Source: Aeromicrobium sp. Leaf350 (GTDB lineage Bacteria > Actinomycetota > Actinomycetes > Propionibacteriales > Nocardioidaceae). Taken from it: a DNA stretch of 64,000 nucleotides. This document shows, in pieces, positions 8,925 through 17,512 of the stretch. Made by a program: the position numbers and the translations under genes. The number at the start of each line of letters is the position of its first letter. Position 1 is the stretch's first letter. Where the stretch lies: positions 1,054,001 through 1,118,000 of the forward strand of contig NZ_CAKASL010000001.1 of assembly GCF_916858655.1 (NCBI RefSeq), given 5' to 3'. The notes beneath the pieces were generated by a model. It was not told the origin of the DNA. It worked only from the letters and a program-made list of their open reading frames with translations, and made no database searches.

Positions 8925-9896
8925 TCAGGGGTGGTGCCGGGTGGGGGTGTCGAACAGCTCGCGGGCGACCGTCGCCTCGAGGGCGGCGACGTCCGACGGA
9001 CGGGGGGGCGTGGAGCCCGGGAGGGCGGCAGCGGCGCTGCCGTGGAGCACGGCGCTGACCAGGGCCGCGGGCGCGTCGGCGCCGAGGGAGTCGGCCAGGA
9101 GGTAGCCGGCCAGCGCGGAGTCGCCGGCACCGACGGTGCTGAGCGGGCGGATGCGCGGCGACGGTGCGAACCAGGTCCCGGCCGCGGTGGCCAGCACGGC
9201 GCCGGCTCCTCCGAGCGTGAGGAGCACGGTGGCCGGTCCGCGCTCGGTCCGCAGGGCCTGCGCGAGCTCGCCCGCGAGCCGCGGATCGGACTCGACCTCG
9301 TCGGCGTCGCCGCCCACGAGGTCGACGAGCTCCTGCGCGTTAGGCTTGACCAGGTCGGGCGCCGCGGACGGATCGGCGAGTGTCGCAGTCAGCGGCTCGT
9401 CCGAGGTGTCGACCGCGACCCTCACGCCCAGCTCGCGCAGGGAGCGAGTCAGGTCGCGGTACCAGTGCGCGGGCACGCCGGGCGGCAGCGATCCGCAGAG
9501 CGCGACCCACGTGGCGCCGACCGACGTCGTCAGCACCGTGCGGGTGAACGTCTCGAGCTCGACTCCCACGAGCTCGGCACCGGGTGCGTTGAGCTTCGTC
9601 GTGGTGCCGTCGTCCTCGGCGAGGGTCAGGTTGACCCGCACCCGGGTGGACGTCGGCACGGCCACGTGGTGCAGGCCGGTCTCGCGGACCGCGGAGACGA
9701 AGGAGTCGTGGTCCCGTGCGGGGAACACCGCCGTGACGGGCTGCGCCGCGGCTGCGATCGCGCGGGCCACGTTGACGCCCTTGCCGCCCGGCTGGTCGAC
9801 CGGCGCCGCCGTGCGCACGACGCCGCCGCGCTCCAGCGGGGAGCCGAGGGCGACGAGCCGGTCGATCGCGGGGTTCGCGGTGACGGTGACGATCAT
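8925..9896 (-). CDS. fruK: 1-phosphofructokinase
   Basis: Converts fructose 1-phosphate to fructose 1,6-bisphosphate with ATP, the step after FruA uptake. The 323-residue PfkB/ribokinase-fold protein starts MIVTVTANPAIDR, has the substrate motif GGKGVNVARA at about residues 36-45 and the catalytic-base/anion-hole motif GAGDSALAGY near residue 250. The ATG overlaps the fruR stop codon by 4 bp (ATGA), so translation is coupled to the regulator. Confidence 0.94.
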   Translation of the reverse strand: MIVTVTANPAIDRLVALGSPLERGGVVRTAAPVDQPGGKGVNVARAIAAAAQPVTAVFPARDHDSFVSAVRETGLHHVAVPTSTRVRVNLTLAEDDGTTTKLNAPGAELVGVELETFTRTVLTTSVGATWVALCGSLPPGVPAHWYRDLTRSLRELGVRVAVDTSDEPLTATLADPSAAPDLVKPNAQELVDLVGGDADEVESDPRLAGELAQALRTERGPATVLLTLGGAGAVLATAAGTWFAPSPRIRPLSTVGAGDSALAGYLLADSLGADAPAALVSAVLHGSAAAALPGSTPPRPSDVAALEATVARELFDTPTRHHP

Positions 9897-10660
9897 GCGA
9901 GGACCACCTCCACCCCGGCCTCGCGGATCCGCGAGACGGCCTCGGGGGACGCGGAGGAGTCGGTCACGAGCACGTCGACGTCGTCGAGGGCGGCGAAGGT
10001 CACGACGAAGTCGGTGTCGAGCTTGGTCGCGTCGGCGAGCACGACGGTCTGCCGGGCCGCGGCGACGATGGCGGTCTTGACTGCGGCCTCCGCGAAGTCC
10101 GCGGTCGTCAGTCCACGCTCGGGCGAGATGCCGTTCGCGCCGATGAAGGCGACGTCGACCCCGACCTGCCCGTAGGCGGCGACGGTGCCGGGACCGACGG
10201 CGGCTCCCGTCGCGTCACGGACGCGGCCGCCGAGCACGTTGAGGTCGACCGAGGTCGACCGGGCCAGCTGCGCCGCGGTGACGACCCCGTGGGTGATCGC
10301 GACGAGCGGCAGCTCGGCCGGCAGGTGGTCGACGAACGCCGCGGTCGAGGTGCCGGCGTCGATGATCATGCTGCCGCCGACGGAGGGCAGGAACGCCAGG
10401 GCCGCGACGGCGATGGCCGACTTCTGCTCGGCCTGACGACCCTCGCGCTCGACGAGACCGAGCTCGACGGCCTGTACGGACGTGCGGGCCACGGCCCCGC
10501 CGTGAACCTTCCGCGCGACGCCGTGGCGCTCCAGGGCGGCCAGGTCGCGACGGACGGTCTCGCCGGACACCCCGAACTCGGTGGCGACGTCGACGACGCT
10601 CACCCGGCCGTCGACCCGGAGCTTGCGCGCCAGGGCGGTCCGTCGTTCGGATGCGTACAC
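9893..10660 (-). CDS. fruR: DeoR-family regulator of the fructose operon
   Basis: 255-residue DeoR-type repressor. The N-terminal winged HTH (VSVVDVATEFGVSGETVRRDL, about residues 18-38) is followed by the sugar-phosphate-sensing DeoRC domain with DAGTST and GANG motifs. By context the effector is probably fructose 1-phosphate or a downstream sugar phosphate (inference). It is the first gene of fruR-fruK-fruA-ptsH and faces ptsI across a 166-bp intergenic region with phased direct repeats, so it probably controls itself and ptsI. Confidence 0.9.
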   Translation of the reverse strand: MYASERRTALARKLRVDGRVSVVDVATEFGVSGETVRRDLAALERHGVARKVHGGAVARTSVQAVELGLVEREGRQAEQKSAIAVAALAFLPSVGGSMIIDAGTSTAAFVDHLPAELPLVAITHGVVTAAQLARSTSVDLNVLGGRVRDATGAAVGPGTVAAYGQVGVDVAFIGANGISPERGLTTADFAEAAVKTAIVAAARQTVVLADATKLDTDFVVTFAALDDVDVLVTDSSASPEAVSRIREAGVEVVLA

Positions 10661-10711
10661 GGTCGTGCCCTCGTCTCGTCGTCCCGATTCCGCCGGCCGG
10701 AGCCGTTGTGG

Positions 10712-10769
10712 AATCGTGTGGATTTATGTTGCTTTGTGTTGTTCTACGCGTTAACGTGACGTGACGTCA
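10712..10769. promoter_or_regulatory. fruR/ptsI control region with phased direct repeats
   Basis: Two adjacent 10-bp direct repeats, TTTATGTTGC (10723-10732) and TTTGTGTTGT (10733-10742), are preceded in the same phase by a degenerate third unit (ATCGTGTGGA, 10713-10722). One-turn spacing of direct repeats is characteristic of DeoR-family operators. A separate inverted repeat TGACGT-G-ACGTCA (10757-10769) lies on the ptsI side and could bind another regulator. Confidence 0.6.
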
Positions 10770-10826
10770 AGCACATCCGAGAAAAAACCTCGCGAGAGCG
10801 TCGTCCCGGTCACTGTCAGGAGTCAG

Positions 10827-12485
10827 ATGAGCACCACCGGAACCCCCGTCGTCCCCGGCGTCGGAGCCGGACCCGTCGTCCGGCCCGGCGCCCGCGCCGA
10901 GGCCCCCGCCGACGAGCCGTTCACCGACGTCGAGAGCACCGTCGCCGCCTTCACCGCGGCGGCCGCCACGGTCGCCGAGCGGCTCACGGCGCGCGCCGCG
11001 CACGCCTCCGGCGCCGCCGCTGAGGTGCTGCAGGCCACCGCCGGCATGGCCGCCGACCGAGGCCTCGCGACCTTCGTCGGCAAGCAGGCGGACGGCGCCG
11101 GGCCGGCCACCGCGACGACGCGAGCCGTCGACGACCTCGCGGCGATGTTCACCGCGGCCGGCGGTCTCATGGCCGAGCGCGTGACCGACCTGCACGACGT
11201 GCGCGACCGCGTCGTCGCCGAGCTGCTCGGGGTCCCGGAGCCGGGCGTGCCCGTGCCGGACGTCCCGTCCGTGCTCTTCGCCGACGACCTCGCACCGGCC
11301 GACACCGCCGGGCTCGACCCCGAGCGGATCGTGGCGATCGCGATCCGCCTGGGCGGCACGACGAGCCACACCGCGATCATCGCCCGCCAGCTGGGCATCC
11401 CGTGCGTCGTGGGCGTGACCGACCTGCCTCTCGACGACGCTCCTGCCACCGCCCTGGTCGACGGAACCACGGGCGAGGTCGTGCTCGATCCGGACGACGC
11501 CGACGTCGAGGCGCGCCGCTCGGCCGACGCCGCCCGTCGTTCCGCCGGTGCGTCGTGGACCGGGCCCGGTGCCACGGCCGACGGCCACGCCGTGCAGGTC
11601 CTCGCCAACGTCCAGGACGGCCCGGGTGCCCGGCGAGCGGCCGAGCAGCCCATCGAGGGGTTCGGCCTCTATCGCACCGAGCTCAGCTTCCTCGATCGCG
11701 GCTCCGAGCCCACGGTCGACGAGCAGGTCGAGATCTACCGCTCCGTCTTCGACGCCGTGGGCCCTGGCCAGAAGGTCGTCGTGCGCACTCTCGACGCCGG
11801 CTCCGACAAGCCGCTGCAGTTCGCCGACATGGGCGACGAGCCGAACCCGGCCCTCGGCATCCGCGGCCTGCGCATCGCGACGGAGCGCCCCGAGCTCCTC
11901 GACCACCAGCTCGACGCCGTGGCCCAAGCCGCGCAGGGCAGCGAGGCCGAGGTGTGGGTCATGGCGCCGATGGTCGCGGTGACGTCCGAGGCCGCCGCGC
12001 TCGCCGAAAAGATCCATGCTCGTGGGCTCAGCGCCGGCGTCATGATCGAGACGCCGTCGGCCGCACTGCTCGCCGACCGGATCCTCGAGCACGTCGACTT
12101 CCTGTCGATCGGCACGAACGACCTCAGCCAGTACACGTTCGCGGCCGACCGCATGGCGCCGGCGCTCAGCCATCTCACCGACCCGTGGCAGCCGGCCCTG
12201 CTGATGCTGATCGAGCAGGTCGCCGCCGCCGGGCTGCGGGTCAGCAAGCCTGTCGGCGTCTGCGGCGAGGCCGCGGCGGACCCCCTGCTCGCGTGCGTGC
12301 TCGTGGGGCTCGGCGTCTCGTCGCTGTCCTGCGCCGCGACCGCGGTCCGCAGCGTCGGCGCCCAGGTCGGCGCGGTGACGTTCGCGCAGTGTCGCGAGGC
12401 CGCCCACGCCGCCCTCACGGCCGACGACCCCGAGTCCGCCCGCACCGCCGCCCGCGCCATCCTGACCGGCACGACCGCTGGTTGA
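10827..12485 (+). CDS. ptsI: PEP-protein phosphotransferase (PTS enzyme I)
   Basis: Starts the PTS relay: autophosphorylates with phosphoenolpyruvate and passes phosphate to HPr. It has 552 residues, close to the family norm of about 570. The phospho-histidine is His181 in GGTTSHTAIIARQLG. The C-terminal TIM barrel carries the PEP site (LDAGSDKPLQF), the SIGTNDLSQYT block and the catalytic cysteine in VGVCGEAA (about residue 478). The ATG at 10827 follows an AGGAG site; a longer in-frame start at 10761 lacks one and would overlap the operator. Divergent from the fru operon. Its stop codon lies inside a REP-like palindrome. Confidence 0.95.
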   Translation: MSTTGTPVVPGVGAGPVVRPGARAEAPADEPFTDVESTVAAFTAAAATVAERLTARAAHASGAAAEVLQATAGMAADRGLATFVGKQADGAGPATATTRAVDDLAAMFTAAGGLMAERVTDLHDVRDRVVAELLGVPEPGVPVPDVPSVLFADDLAPADTAGLDPERIVAIAIRLGGTTSHTAIIARQLGIPCVVGVTDLPLDDAPATALVDGTTGEVVLDPDDADVEARRSADAARRSAGASWTGPGATADGHAVQVLANVQDGPGARRAAEQPIEGFGLYRTELSFLDRGSEPTVDEQVEIYRSVFDAVGPGQKVVVRTLDAGSDKPLQFADMGDEPNPALGIRGLRIATERPELLDHQLDAVAQAAQGSEAEVWVMAPMVAVTSEAAALAEKIHARGLSAGVMIETPSAALLADRILEHVDFLSIGTNDLSQYTFAADRMAPALSHLTDPWQPALLMLIEQVAAAGLRVSKPVGVCGEAAADPLLACVLVGLGVSSLSCAATAVRSVGAQVGAVTFAQCREAAHAALTADDPESARTAARAILTGTTAG

Positions 12486-12521
12486 GGTGCGAGTGCCGCC
12501 TGCGGCGCGAGCCTCGAAACC
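12480..12521. repeat. REP-like palindrome overlapping the ptsI stop
   Basis: Outer arms GGTTGAGGTGCGAG and CGAGCCTCGAAACC flank an inner hairpin GCCGC-CT-GCGGC. The TGA of ptsI is contained in the first arm. Palindromes of the form GGTTTCGAGGCTCGC...CGCACCTCAACC are recalled as abundant intergenic repeats in Nocardioidaceae and some Microbacteriaceae; this looks like one copy. Confidence 0.6.
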
Positions 12522-12561
12522 TCCGAAGTCGCAGAGCGCGAGTGATCGGGCTCTACCTTTG

Positions 12562-12627
12562 CTTCCCGATCACCCGCGCACGGCTGCGGTCAGCCGACCG
12601 CGTCACTCGGCGCGGGTGATCGGGAAG
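12562..12627. repeat. 18-bp inverted repeat mirroring the lysS 3' end
   Basis: CTTCCCGATCACCCGCGC (12562-12579) is the exact inverted copy of 12610-12627, which encodes the last codons of lysS. The 30-nt loop holds a smaller CGGCT/AGCCG stem (12581-12585/12592-12596). A near copy of the same word, GCGCGAGTGATCGGG, lies in direct orientation at about 12536-12550. In the lysS transcript this forms a strong hairpin spanning the stop codon. Confidence 0.7.
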
Positions 12628-14108
12628 AGGATCGCCTCGCGGATGCCGATGCCCTGCAGGAGCATCACGAGGCGGTCGACGCCCAGGCCCACGCCGCCCG
12701 CGGGAGGCATGCCGAACTCCAGCGCGCGCAGGAAGTCCTCGTCGACGTCCATCGCCTCGGGGTCGCCCGCAGCAGCCAGACGCGCCTGCTCCTCGAGCCG
12801 CTCGCGCTGGATCACCGGGTCGTTGAGCTCGGTGTACGCGGGCGCCAGCTCGACGCCGTTGATGATGAGGTCCCACGCCTCCACCAGGCCGGCGGTGGAG
12901 CGGTGCTTCTTGGCCAACGGCCGCACCGACTCGGGATAGTCGCGCACGAAGGTCGGCTGGATCAGCGTGTGCTCGACGAGCTTCTCGTACAGCTCGAGCA
13001 CGACCTGACCGGCGTCCCAGCCGGGCTGCAGCGCCACGCCGTGCTGCTCGGCGGCCGCGCGCAACGAGGTCTCCGAGGTCTCCACGTCGATCGTCTGGCC
13101 GACCGCGTCGCTCACGAGCTCGTGCACCGTGGCGTGACGCCACTCGGCCTCGAGGTCGATCGTCGACCCGTCCCGGGCCGGCACCACGGTGCGGCCGACC
13201 GCGCGCGCCGCGTTGACCACGAGGCTCCGCGTCAGCTCGGCCATCGAGTCGTAGTCGCCGTAGGCCTCGTACGCCTCCAGCATCATGAACTCGGGGTTGT
13301 GCGTGTTGTCGACGCCCTCGTTGCGGAACGTCTTGCCGATCTCGTAGACCCGGTCGATGCCGCCGACCAGCGAGCGCTTCAGGTGCAGCTCGAGGGCGAT
13401 GCGCAGCAGCGCCGGCTCGTCGAACGCGTTGACGTGGGTCGAGAACGGACGCGCCGCCGCGCCGCCGTTGGTGTGCTGCAGGACCGGCGTCTCGACCTCG
13501 ATGAACTCCCGGCCGTCGAGCGTCGCGCGCAGCGACTGCAGCACCTTCGCCTTGACCCGCACGTTGTCGCGGGCCTCCGGGCGCACGATCAGGTCGACGT
13601 AGCGCAGACGCGTGCGCGCCTCGTCGGAGAGCGGCTTGTGCTCGTTGGGCAGGGGTCGGAGCGTCTTGGCAGCGAGGTCCCAGGACGTGGCCGCGACGCT
13701 GAGCTCGCCGCGGCGGCTCGTGATGACCTCGCCCGTCACCGACAGGTGGTCGCCGATGTCGACGAGTCGCTTGAAGTCGGCGAGCGACTCCTCGCCCACC
13801 TCGGCGAGCGAGAGCATCGCCTGCAGCTCGGTGCCGTCGCCCTCGCGCAGGCGCGCGAAGCAGAGCTTGCCCGTGTTGCGCTGGAAGATCACGCGGCCCG
13901 TGACCGAGACGACCTGGCCGGAGTGGTGGTCCGGGCCGAGCGCCTCGGGGTCGAACTCGCCGACGACCTGGCGCAGCGTGTGGGTGCGCGGGACCGAGAT
14001 CGGGTACGGCGCCCGACCGGCGGCCAGCAGCTCCTGGCGCTTCTCACGGCGGATCCGGAGCTGCTCGGGCAGATCGTCCTCGGGCTCGGACACAGGTACG
14101 TCGGTCAC
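12603..14108 (-). CDS. lysS: Lysyl-tRNA synthetase, class II
   Basis: Charges tRNA-Lys with lysine using ATP. The 501-residue protein has the N-terminal OB-fold anticodon-binding domain (about residues 55-170) and a class II catalytic core: motif 2 KTFRNEG, the ENTHNPEF-like NTHNPEFMMLEAY block and motif 3 GVGLGVDRLVMLL. The C-terminus is standard (REAILFPITRAE). It is apparently transcribed alone. Its 3' end forms one arm of an 18-bp inverted repeat. Confidence 0.96.
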   Translation of the reverse strand: MTDVPVSEPEDDLPEQLRIRREKRQELLAAGRAPYPISVPRTHTLRQVVGEFDPEALGPDHHSGQVVSVTGRVIFQRNTGKLCFARLREGDGTELQAMLSLAEVGEESLADFKRLVDIGDHLSVTGEVITSRRGELSVAATSWDLAAKTLRPLPNEHKPLSDEARTRLRYVDLIVRPEARDNVRVKAKVLQSLRATLDGREFIEVETPVLQHTNGGAAARPFSTHVNAFDEPALLRIALELHLKRSLVGGIDRVYEIGKTFRNEGVDNTHNPEFMMLEAYEAYGDYDSMAELTRSLVVNAARAVGRTVVPARDGSTIDLEAEWRHATVHELVSDAVGQTIDVETSETSLRAAAEQHGVALQPGWDAGQVVLELYEKLVEHTLIQPTFVRDYPESVRPLAKKHRSTAGLVEAWDLIINGVELAPAYTELNDPVIQRERLEEQARLAAAGDPEAMDVDEDFLRALEFGMPPAGGVGLGVDRLVMLLQGIGIREAILFPITRAE

Positions 14109-14160
14109 GCCCTCAGGGTAGTGGTGCGACCCGGCTCACCCCGGAGCCGCACCACCACGC

Positions 14161-14257
14161 TCAGCGCTTGGACTTCTGCGAGCCCGAGACCTTGATCCAG
14201 ACGAGCAGCACGATGACGGCACCGATGACCGAGCCGATGATGCGCTCCTTCGAGCAT
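14161..14257 (-). pseudogene. Possible frameshifted small membrane protein gene
   Basis: A 30-codon frame ending in TGA at 14161-14163 encodes a convincing single-helix peptide (SKERIIGSVIGAV, then IVLLVWIKVSG, then a basic SQKSKR tail). It has no in-frame ATG, GTG or TTG. An ATG lies at 14257-14255, one base out of frame immediately before the first serine codon; deleting one C would give MSKERIIGS. It may be a decayed gene, a sequencing indel or chance. No clear ribosome-binding site precedes the ATG. Confidence 0.35.
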
Positions 14258-14290
14258 GGGGGACGTGGGGCCGTGCGTGCTGCGAGCAGG

Positions 14291-14318
14291 AAAAAGGGCC
14301 CGGGCGGACCCGGACCCT
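14291..14318 (-). terminator. Intrinsic terminator of the CsbD-like gene
   Basis: On the minus strand a GC-rich hairpin (AGGGTCCGGG/CCCGGGCCCT, one mismatch) is followed directly by five Ts, 17 bp after the CsbD-like stop codon. It is one of few T-tailed terminators in the window. Confidence 0.85.
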
Positions 14319-14334
14319 CTCCTGTGGTTCTGGC

Positions 14335-14529
14335 CTACTTCTTGAAGGCGTCCTTCACGTTGCCGGCGGCGTCCTTGGCGTCCTCACCGGCGTTCTTGAG
14401 ACTGCCCTTGGCCTGGTCGGCCTGGCCCTCGGCCTTGAGGTCGTCGTTGTCGGTGGCGTCCCCGACCTTCTCCTTGCCCTGACCAACCAGCTTCTCGGCG
14501 GAGTTCTTGGCCTTGTCGGCGATTCCCAT
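14335..14529 (-). CDS. CsbD-family stress protein
   Basis: 64-residue hydrophilic protein rich in Lys, Ala, Asp and Gly, with the CsbD signature KLVGQGKEKVGDATD followed by DDLKAEGQADQAKG. CsbD proteins in other bacteria are general-stress proteins of unknown biochemical role and are probably largely disordered. It is preceded by a ribosome-binding site (AGGAGG about 6 bp before the ATG) and ends in an intrinsic terminator, so it is an independent, probably stress-induced unit. Confidence 0.9.
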   Translation of the reverse strand: MGIADKAKNSAEKLVGQGKEKVGDATDNDDLKAEGQADQAKGSLKNAGEDAKDAAGNVKDAFKK

Positions 14530-14646
14530 GCGTCCTCCTGATCGATCACGGGCCGGCGGGTCCGACCCTCACCTCCACGGTAGGTCGGCGGTGGGCGCTC
14601 GCAAGTCGGCCGCCGAGGGCGGACCCGGCGGGTAGCGTCGTGCTCG

Positions 14647-15399
14647 ATGAGCACCCCCCGTCTCGACCGGCGCCTCCTGTCGGCCATCACGATCGGCACC
14701 GTCGCCGTCGCCCTCGGGGTGGCCGCGACGGTCGGCGAGACACGCCTGACCTCGCACTCCCACGCGGCCGGCACGCCGACCCCCGCCCCCACCGTGCCGG
14801 ACCTGCCCGTCCCGACGCCCGCGCTGACGACGACCCCGCCGAGCCCCTTCCTCGACCGCCAGGTGGTCGTCACCGGGCCGGACGGGGTGCTCCGCATCGG
14901 CGGGCACGTCATCGTCAACAAGACGTACGCACTGCCGGAGGCCTTCGGCCCGGGCGGTCTCGCTCCGGAGGTCGACCAGGCCTTCGCGGCGATGCAGGCC
15001 GACGCCGCGTCGACGGGCGTGGTGGACCTCCGCATCATCTCCGGCTATCGCAGCTTCGCGCGCCAGTCGCAGAACTACGCCCAGCGGGTCGCGTCCGTGG
15101 GCCAGGAGGTCGCCGACCGCGGCATGGCCCGCCCCGGCCACTCCGAGCACCAGACCGGGCTCGCGATCGACGTCAACCAGCTCTCGACGAGCTTCGGCCA
15201 GACCGAGGCCGGACGCTGGATCGCCGCCAACGCGCACCGCTTCGGCTTCATCGTCCGCTACCCCGACGGCAAGGAGGCCGCCACGGGCTTCAAGTACGAG
15301 CCCTGGCACCTGCGCTACCTCGGCGTCGAGTTCGCGACCGAGCTCACCGCCTCCGGGCTGACGATCGAGGAGTACTACGGCCTGACCTCGGCCTACTGA
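14647..15399 (+). CDS. Secreted M15-family D-Ala-D-Ala carboxypeptidase (VanY-like)
   Basis: 250-residue exported peptidoglycan peptidase. An N-terminal signal or anchor helix (about residues 10-28) is followed by a Pro/Thr linker and the M15B zinc fold: SGYRS (substrate), SEHQTGLAIDV (zinc His and Asp) and EPWHLRY (catalytic Glu and zinc His). It is expected to trim D-Ala-D-Ala from wall peptides outside the cell. The gene stands alone and converges on coaX 27 bp away. Confidence 0.9.
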   Translation: MSTPRLDRRLLSAITIGTVAVALGVAATVGETRLTSHSHAAGTPTPAPTVPDLPVPTPALTTTPPSPFLDRQVVVTGPDGVLRIGGHVIVNKTYALPEAFGPGGLAPEVDQAFAAMQADAASTGVVDLRIISGYRSFARQSQNYAQRVASVGQEVADRGMARPGHSEHQTGLAIDVNQLSTSFGQTEAGRWIAANAHRFGFIVRYPDGKEAATGFKYEPWHLRYLGVEFATELTASGLTIEEYYGLTSAY

Positions 15400-15426
15400 C
15401 GACCCCCGCAGATCAGTCGTGACGCC

Positions 15427-16206
15427 TCAGTCGTGGTTGCGCTCGTGGACGAGGCGGAGGCCGGTCAGCGTGAGCCAGGGGTCGCGGTGCGTGATGGTCG
15501 TGCAGTGGTCGATCACGACGTCGGAGTACGCCCCGGTCGCGATGACGGCGACGTCGTCGGCGTCGGTCTCGAGCGCCGCGATCATCCGCTCCACGAGCCC
15601 GTCGACCAGGCCCGCGAAGCCGTAGACGGCACCGGACTGCACCGCCTCGACGGTGTTCTTGCCGATCACGCCGCGCGGCGCCGCCAGCTCGACGCTGCGT
15701 AGCTGCGCACCACGACGGGCGAGTGCCTCGAGCGACAGCTCGATCGCCGGGGCGATGGCACCGCCGACGTAGCGGTTGGACTCGTCGACGACGTCGAAGA
15801 TCGTCGCGGTGCCGTTCATGTCGACGACGATGGCCGGGCCGCCGTAGAGCTCGGCCGCGGCGAGCGCGTTGACGATGCGGTCGGCGCCGACCTCACGCGG
15901 ATTGTCGGTGTGGATCGGGATGCCGGTCTTGACCCCGGGCCCCACCACCGAGACCGGCAGGTCGCCGTAGTGGCGGTCGAGCATCGCGCGCAGCTCGACC
16001 TGGATCGACGGGACGGTGCAGCACATCGCGACCGCCTCGACGTCGGCCAGTCCGGCGGAGCGGACGAACCCGAGCGCCAGCAGGTGCCACTCGTCGGCGG
16101 TGCGGCGGGCGTCGGACGACACCGTCCAGTGGTTGACGAGCTTCTCCCCGTCGAAGACCCCGATGACCGACTGGCTGTTGCCGATGTCGAGGGTCAGGAG
16201 GGTCAC
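15427..16206 (-). CDS. coaX: Type III pantothenate kinase
   Basis: First step of CoA synthesis: phosphorylates pantothenate in the cytoplasm. The 259-residue ASKHA-fold protein starts with the phosphate-binding [15 protein letters not shown] and includes [11 protein letters not shown] and the ATP-binding [12 protein letters not shown], where many homologues read FGTATTFD. The start overlaps the panD stop by 4 bp. It is the last gene of DUF2520-panC-panD-coaX, so vitamin synthesis and its first use are co-expressed. Confidence 0.94.
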   Translation of the reverse strand: MTLLTLDIGNSQSVIGVFDGEKLVNHWTVSSDARRTADEWHLLALGFVRSAGLADVEAVAMCCTVPSIQVELRAMLDRHYGDLPVSVVGPGVKTGIPIHTDNPREVGADRIVNALAAAELYGGPAIVVDMNGTATIFDVVDESNRYVGGAIAPAIELSLEALARRGAQLRSVELAAPRGVIGKNTVEAVQSGAVYGFAGLVDGLVERMIAALETDADDVAVIATGAYSDVVIDHCTTITHRDPWLTLTGLRLVHERNHD

Positions 16207-16658
16207 GCGCGGCTCGCGACCAGCGGGTTGTCGCGGACGTCGCTGCCGAGGGTCACGTCGCCGCGGATCAGGCCCGTGCCGGGCAGCGCCTCGGCCGGGT
16301 CGGAGCCCGTGCCGATGATGCGGTTGCCGGCGTCGACGAACACGACGTTCGGCTGGAACGCGCGCGCCTCGGCGTCCTCCATCTGGCCGTAGGCGATCAG
16401 GATCACCAGGTCGCCGGGCTGCACGATGCGGGCGGCAGCGCCGTTGATGCCGATCACGCCCGAGCCGCGCTCGCCCTCGATCACGTAGGTGACCAGGCGT
16501 GCACCGTTGTCGATGTCGACGATGTGGACCTGCTCACCGGGGATCAGGTTGGCGGCGTCGAGCAGGTCGGCGTCGACCGTGACCGAGCCGACGTAGTGCA
16601 GGTCGGCCTGCGTCACGGTGGCGCGGTGGATCTTGGAGGTCATCAGGGTGCGGAGCAT
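16203..16658 (-). CDS. panD: Aspartate 1-decarboxylase (pyruvoyl type)
   Basis: Makes beta-alanine from aspartate for pantothenate synthesis. The 151-residue proenzyme self-cleaves between Gly24 and Ser25 (YVGSVTVD) to form the pyruvoyl group. Lys9 (TSKIHRA) and the GINGAAA block are conserved. The ATG at 16658 follows GGAAGG and starts [13 protein letters not shown]; a second ATG five codons in is also possible. It lies 2 bp after panC and overlaps coaX by 4 bp. Confidence 0.95.
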   Translation of the reverse strand: MLRTLMTSKIHRATVTQADLHYVGSVTVDADLLDAANLIPGEQVHIVDIDNGARLVTYVIEGERGSGVIGINGAAARIVQPGDLVILIAYGQMEDAEARAFQPNVVFVDAGNRIIGTGSDPAEALPGTGLIRGDVTLGSDVRDNPLVASRA

Positions 16659-16660
16659 GG

Positions 16661-17512
16661 TCAGCTTCCTTCCGGGGCGTGCCCCAGGGCGTCGGGCCCG
16701 AGGGTGAGAGCGCGGTTGTCGAGGAGTCGGGGCTTGCCGACACGGGCGGCGATCAGCAGGCGTGCTGCGCCGGGAACGGCCTGGCCCAGGTCGGGCGAGG
16801 TGACGGCGACGTAGTCGGGGACGACGCCGAAGTCGGTGAGGCGGGCCAGCGCTGCGGCGCGCACGGCCTCGGGGCCGTCGCTGCCGGCGGCGACACCTGC
16901 GTCGAGGGCCTGCGAGAGGGCCACGGCGCGCACCCGCTCGTCGGCCGTCAGGTAGCGGTTGCGCGAGCTCATCGCCAGGCCGTCGGCCTCGCGCACGGTC
17001 GGGCAGCCGACGACCTCGACGTCCAGGCACAGCGCGTCGGCCATGAGCCGGATCAGTGCGAGCTGCTGGTAGTCCTTCTCGCCGAAGACCGCGACGTCGG
17101 GACGCACCAGGCCGAACAGCTTCGCGACGACCGTGAGCACGCCGCGGAAGTGGGTGGGTCGCTGCTCGCCCTCGAGGATGCTGCCGAGCGGACCGGGGTC
17201 GACGGTGACCTGGTCGACGAGGCCCGCGGGGTACATCGTGGCGACCTCGGGCGCGAAGACGACGTCGACGCCGGCCTCCTCGCAGCGCTGGAGGTCGTCG
17301 TCCCACGTGCGGGGGTACTCGCCGAAGTCCTCGCCCGCCGCGAACTGCGTCGGGTTCACGAAGATCGAGGCCACGAGGGTCTCGGCCAGCGGACGCGCGT
17401 GCTTCATGAGCTGTACGTGACCGTCGTGGAGGGCGCCCATCGTCGGGACGAGGGCGATCGTCCCCTCGAGCGCCCGCAGCTCGGCCGCGGTGCGGACGAC
17501 GCGCGGCGTCAT
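16661..17512 (-). CDS. panC: Pantothenate synthetase
   Basis: Joins pantoate and beta-alanine with ATP. The 283-residue protein has the nucleotidyltransferase motif [10 protein letters not shown] (about residues 24-33), the FVNPTQF pantoate site, [10 protein letters not shown] and the KMSKS-like MSSRNRYL. The ATG start overlaps the DUF2520 stop by 4 bp (ATGA). panB and a classical panE are not in the window. Confidence 0.95.
   Translation of the reverse strand: MTPRVVRTAAELRALEGTIALVPTMGALHDGHVQLMKHARPLAETLVASIFVNPTQFAAGEDFGEYPRTWDDDLQRCEEAGVDVVFAPEVATMYPAGLVDQVTVDPGPLGSILEGEQRPTHFRGVLTVVAKLFGLVRPDVAVFGEKDYQQLALIRLMADALCLDVEVVGCPTVREADGLAMSSRNRYLTADERVRAVALSQALDAGVAAGSDGPEAVRAAALARLTDFGVVPDYVAVTSPDLGQAVPGAARLLIAARVGKPRLLDNRALTLGPDALGHAPEGS

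Noticed and set aside
12553..13143. Minus-strand open frame overlapping the lysS 3' end
   Set aside because: Arg/Gly-rich out-of-frame shadow of lysS.
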